Notes under the pieces: generated by a model
The model's database searches: none
Told to the model about the DNA's origin: nothing
Seen by the model: only the letters and a program-made list of their open reading frames with translations
Origin: Deltaproteobacteria bacterium
GTDB taxonomy: Bacteria > Myxococcota > Myxococcia > Myxococcales > Anaeromyxobacteraceae
Length of the DNA stretch: 64,000 nucleotides
Direction of reading: 5' to 3'
Assembly (NCBI GenBank): GCA_016214955.1
Contig: JACRMN010000011.1
Location: 59,888 to 123,887, forward strand
Shown: piece after piece, positions 62,234-64,000 of the stretch
Layout of the letters: each line of letters opens with the position of its first letter
Position numbering within the stretch: position 1 is the stretch's first letter
Position numbers and translations under genes: made by a program

Positions 62234-64000
62234 GTGAGCATCGCCACGAGCCGCTCACCCACGATCCAGGCGGAGACCTTGGCCAAGCAGCATCTGCTCC
62301 TCGTGGACGGCGATCCCCGATCGCTGCGGGTGATGGAGGTGAGCCTGCGCAAGGCGGGCTTCACCGTCACCAGCGCCGCCGACGGCCAGGAGGCGCTGTC
62401 GAAGTGCGAGCTGGCGCCGCCCGACCTGGTGCTCTCCGACACCGCCATGCCCGGCATGGACGGCTTCGAGCTCTGCCGCCGCTTCCGCGCCGATGCCCGC
62501 TTCCAGGCCACGCCCTTCGTCTTCCTCACCGGCCAGAAGGCGGTGGAGCAGAGGGTGCGGGGGCTGGAGCTGGGAGCCGACGACTTCCTCACCCGGCCCG
62601 TCTACATCAAGGAGATCGTCACCCGGGTGAAGATGCTCCTGCAGAGGCGGGACCGGGAGCAGCTCACGCGGCGAGACCACCGGGCCAGCTTCTCCGGCAA
62701 CCTGGCCGACATGGCGCTGGTGGACCTGGTCCAGACCCTGGAGCAGGGGCGCAAGAGCGGCGCGCTGCGCGTGGAGGGACAGGGCGGCCGGGTGGCGACC
62801 GTCTGGTTCCACGACGGGCGCATCGTCGACTGCGAGCTGGGGCGCGACGGCGGCGAGCAGGCCTTCTACCGGCTGCTCAACTGGCAGGAGGGGGACTTCT
62901 CCATCGAGTTCCGCGCGGTGGATCGGCCCGAGCGCATCGCCATCGGCACCCAGGGGCTGCTGCTGGAGGGCATGCGGCGCATCGACGAGTGGGGCCGGGT
63001 GGTGGAGCAGCTCCCGCCCCTCGACGGCGTCTACGAGGTGGACTTCGCCGCCCTCGGCCTGCGGCTGGCGGAGCTGCCCGACGACATGAACGCGGTGCTG
63101 CGCCTCTTCGACGGCCGGCGCACGCTGGAGCAGGTGATCGAGGAGGCGGAGCACGACGACCTCACCGCCGCCGGCCTGGTCTCCAAGCTCTACTTCGACG
63201 AGCTCATTCACCCGGCCCGCGGCGAGGAGCCGGCCGAGGCCGCCGGCGAGCCCGCCCAGGCCGAGGTCCAGCCGCCGCCGCCCGCGGGGGCGAGCGTGGA
63301 CTGGTTCGCAGGCCCCATGGGGCCCGCCGTGCCCGGGGAGCGCACGCCCGACGCGCCGGCCGCGCACGAGGGCCCCGCCGCCTTGCTGGAGGGCCCGGGC
63401 CCGAGGAAGAAGCGCGACACCAAGCCGTCCTGGGAGCTGGCCCAGCCCCTGCCCGCGCCCGCCGAGCCGGCGGACGCCGCCCCTGAGCTCGCGGCCCCGC
63501 CGCCAGAGGCCGCCCCGCCTCCCGCGCAGCCCCCGGTCCGGGAGCGGCCAACCGCCGCGCCGCCGCCGTCCGCCGACTGGCGCGCCGAGCTCACGCCCGA
63601 CCAGGCCACCTCGCCCGCGCCGGGCTGGAGCCCGCCGGGCAGGCCGGCCGCCGAGGCGGGATGGGGCGGCGATCGTCCACCCGCCGAGCCGCCGCTCGAG
63701 GTCGAGCCGCCGGTGCGCCCGGTGGAGCTGCCGCCGGCGATCACGCCCTGGCCACCGCCGCAGGCGGCCGAACGCCCGGAGCCGCCGTCGCGCCCGCACC
63801 CCGCTCGCCCGGCCTCCCGGCCGTCGCAGCGGCCGGACGTGCAGCCGGCTGCGCCCCGCGCGCCGTGGTCCCTGTGGGCGGTGGGGGGAATCGCGGCGGT
63901 GGGGGTGGCGGTGGTGGTGCTGGGGCTGGCGCTGTGGATGGGGAAGGGGAGGAGCCCGACCGCGACCGCGACCCCGACCCCGGCCCCGACCCCGACCCCG
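62234..64000 (+). CDS. Response regulator with PATAN domain and C-terminal membrane helix, cut by right edge
   Basis: Frame open from GTG 62234 to base 64000 (589 codons). TTG 62279 is an alternative start that begins just at the receiver ([12 protein letters not shown]) with GGAG ahead. Receiver (about 18-140): [16 protein letters not shown] has the phosphoacceptor Asp, VFLTGQK the switch Thr, but the conserved Lys is Arg in [20 protein letters not shown]4388 domain follows (about 150-260, [20 protein letters not shown]). Next come a winged-helix-like part, a long Pro/Ala linker (about 330-535), a membrane helix (about 540-568), and an Ala-Thr-Pro repeat tail running off the window. Confidence 0.88.
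   Translation, partial: MSIATSRSPTIQAETLAKQHLLLVDGDPRSLRVMEVSLRKAGFTVTSAADGQEALSKCELAPPDLVLSDTAMPGMDGFELCRRFRADARFQATPFVFLTGQKAVEQRVRGLELGADDFLTRPVYIKEIVTRVKMLLQRRDREQLTRRDHRASFSGNLADMALVDLVQTLEQGRKSGALRVEGQGGRVATVWFHDGRIVDCELGRDGGEQAFYRLLNWQEGDFSIEFRAVDRPERIAIGTQGLLLEGMRRIDEWGRVVEQLPPLDGVYEVDFAALGLRLAELPDDMNAVLRLFDGRRTLEQVIEEAEHDDLTAAGLVSKLYFDELIHPARGEEPAEAAGEPAQAEVQPPPPAGASVDWFAGPMGPAVPGERTPDAPAAHEGPAALLEGPGPRKKRDTKPSWELAQPLPAPAEPADAAPELAAPPPEAAPPPAQPPVRERPTAAPPPSADWRAELTPDQATSPAPGWSPPGRPAAEAGWGGDRPPAEPPLEVEPPVRPVELPPAITPWPPPQAAERPEPPSRPHPARPASRPSQRPDVQPAAPRAPWSLWAVGGIAAVGVAVVVLGLALWMGKGRSPTATATPTPAPTPTP

Noticed and set aside
63957..64000. Tandem GACCCC/GACCGC repeats at the right edge as a separate repeat element
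   Set aside because: They are in frame and encode the Ala-Thr-Pro tail of the receiver-PATAN protein; treated as part of that gene.

Overview
The window is about 70% GC or more, with dense genes, many GTG and TTG starts, many lipoproteins, eukaryotic-like Ser/Thr kinases, PilZ/PATAN (DUF4388) signalling proteins and a candidate sigma-54 promoter. This points to a myxobacterium (Myxococcota), most likely Anaeromyxobacter or a close relative. The genus is inferred from gene content and style; no marker rRNA is present. I see no tRNA, rRNA, CRISPR array, transposase, integrase or phage gene.

Layout. 1-9978 is a starch-degradation island of five predicted lipoproteins: a GH13 enzyme cut by the left edge, a type I pullulanase, two further GH13 alpha-amylases (one with C-terminal beta modules) and a small unknown lipoprotein. 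10079-14199 (minus) is the start of a division/cell-wall cluster: promoter and MraZ-type operator, mraZ, a STAS-domain gene, rsmH, ftsL, ftsI with a PASTA tail; the usual murE does not follow. 14413-23026 is metabolic: SDR oxidoreductase, AidB-like acyl-CoA dehydrogenase, TrpB2, a GMC oxidoreductase with a Tat-exported small subunit, a PilZ-receiver protein, an orphan biotinyl carrier and an enoyl-CoA hydratase. 23030-33629 holds an FHA protein and a PEGA-domain kinase, an M3-peptidase-like lipoprotein that seems to have lost its zinc site, EpmA, a cyclic-nucleotide-sensor/uridine-kinase fusion, RlmI, an MBL hydrolase and small unknown proteins. 33626-36175 is a reverse transsulfuration pair, followed by an AmgK-like sugar kinase.

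37401-53372 is rich in ion-coupled transport: ActP with its DUF485 partner, a universal stress protein, an NhaD-type antiporter, NhaA, an MHS-family MFS carrier, and a DUF4212 plus sodium/solute symporter pair. Among them lie a phosphoesterase and a kinase-UspA fusion. A DnaQ-like exonuclease (49268) and a DUF294 protein (53926), frequent companions of DUF4212 symporters, flank the last pair. 53926-64000 adds an MFS carrier, a MurU-like nucleotidyltransferase, a PP2C phosphatase, a YegS-like lipid kinase, TrmL and two PATAN proteins, the last cut by the right edge.

The most unusual signal is a roughly 105-base element present twice (50063-50167 and 52797-52900), each time in the leader of a gene, on the same strand and followed by a good ribosome binding site. 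Both copies fold into the same three hairpins, with paired base changes in two stems and an invariant CGGGCC loop. It looks like a cis-acting structured RNA that would link the symporter operon to a small unknown 143-residue protein. I do not recognise it as a known riboswitch class.
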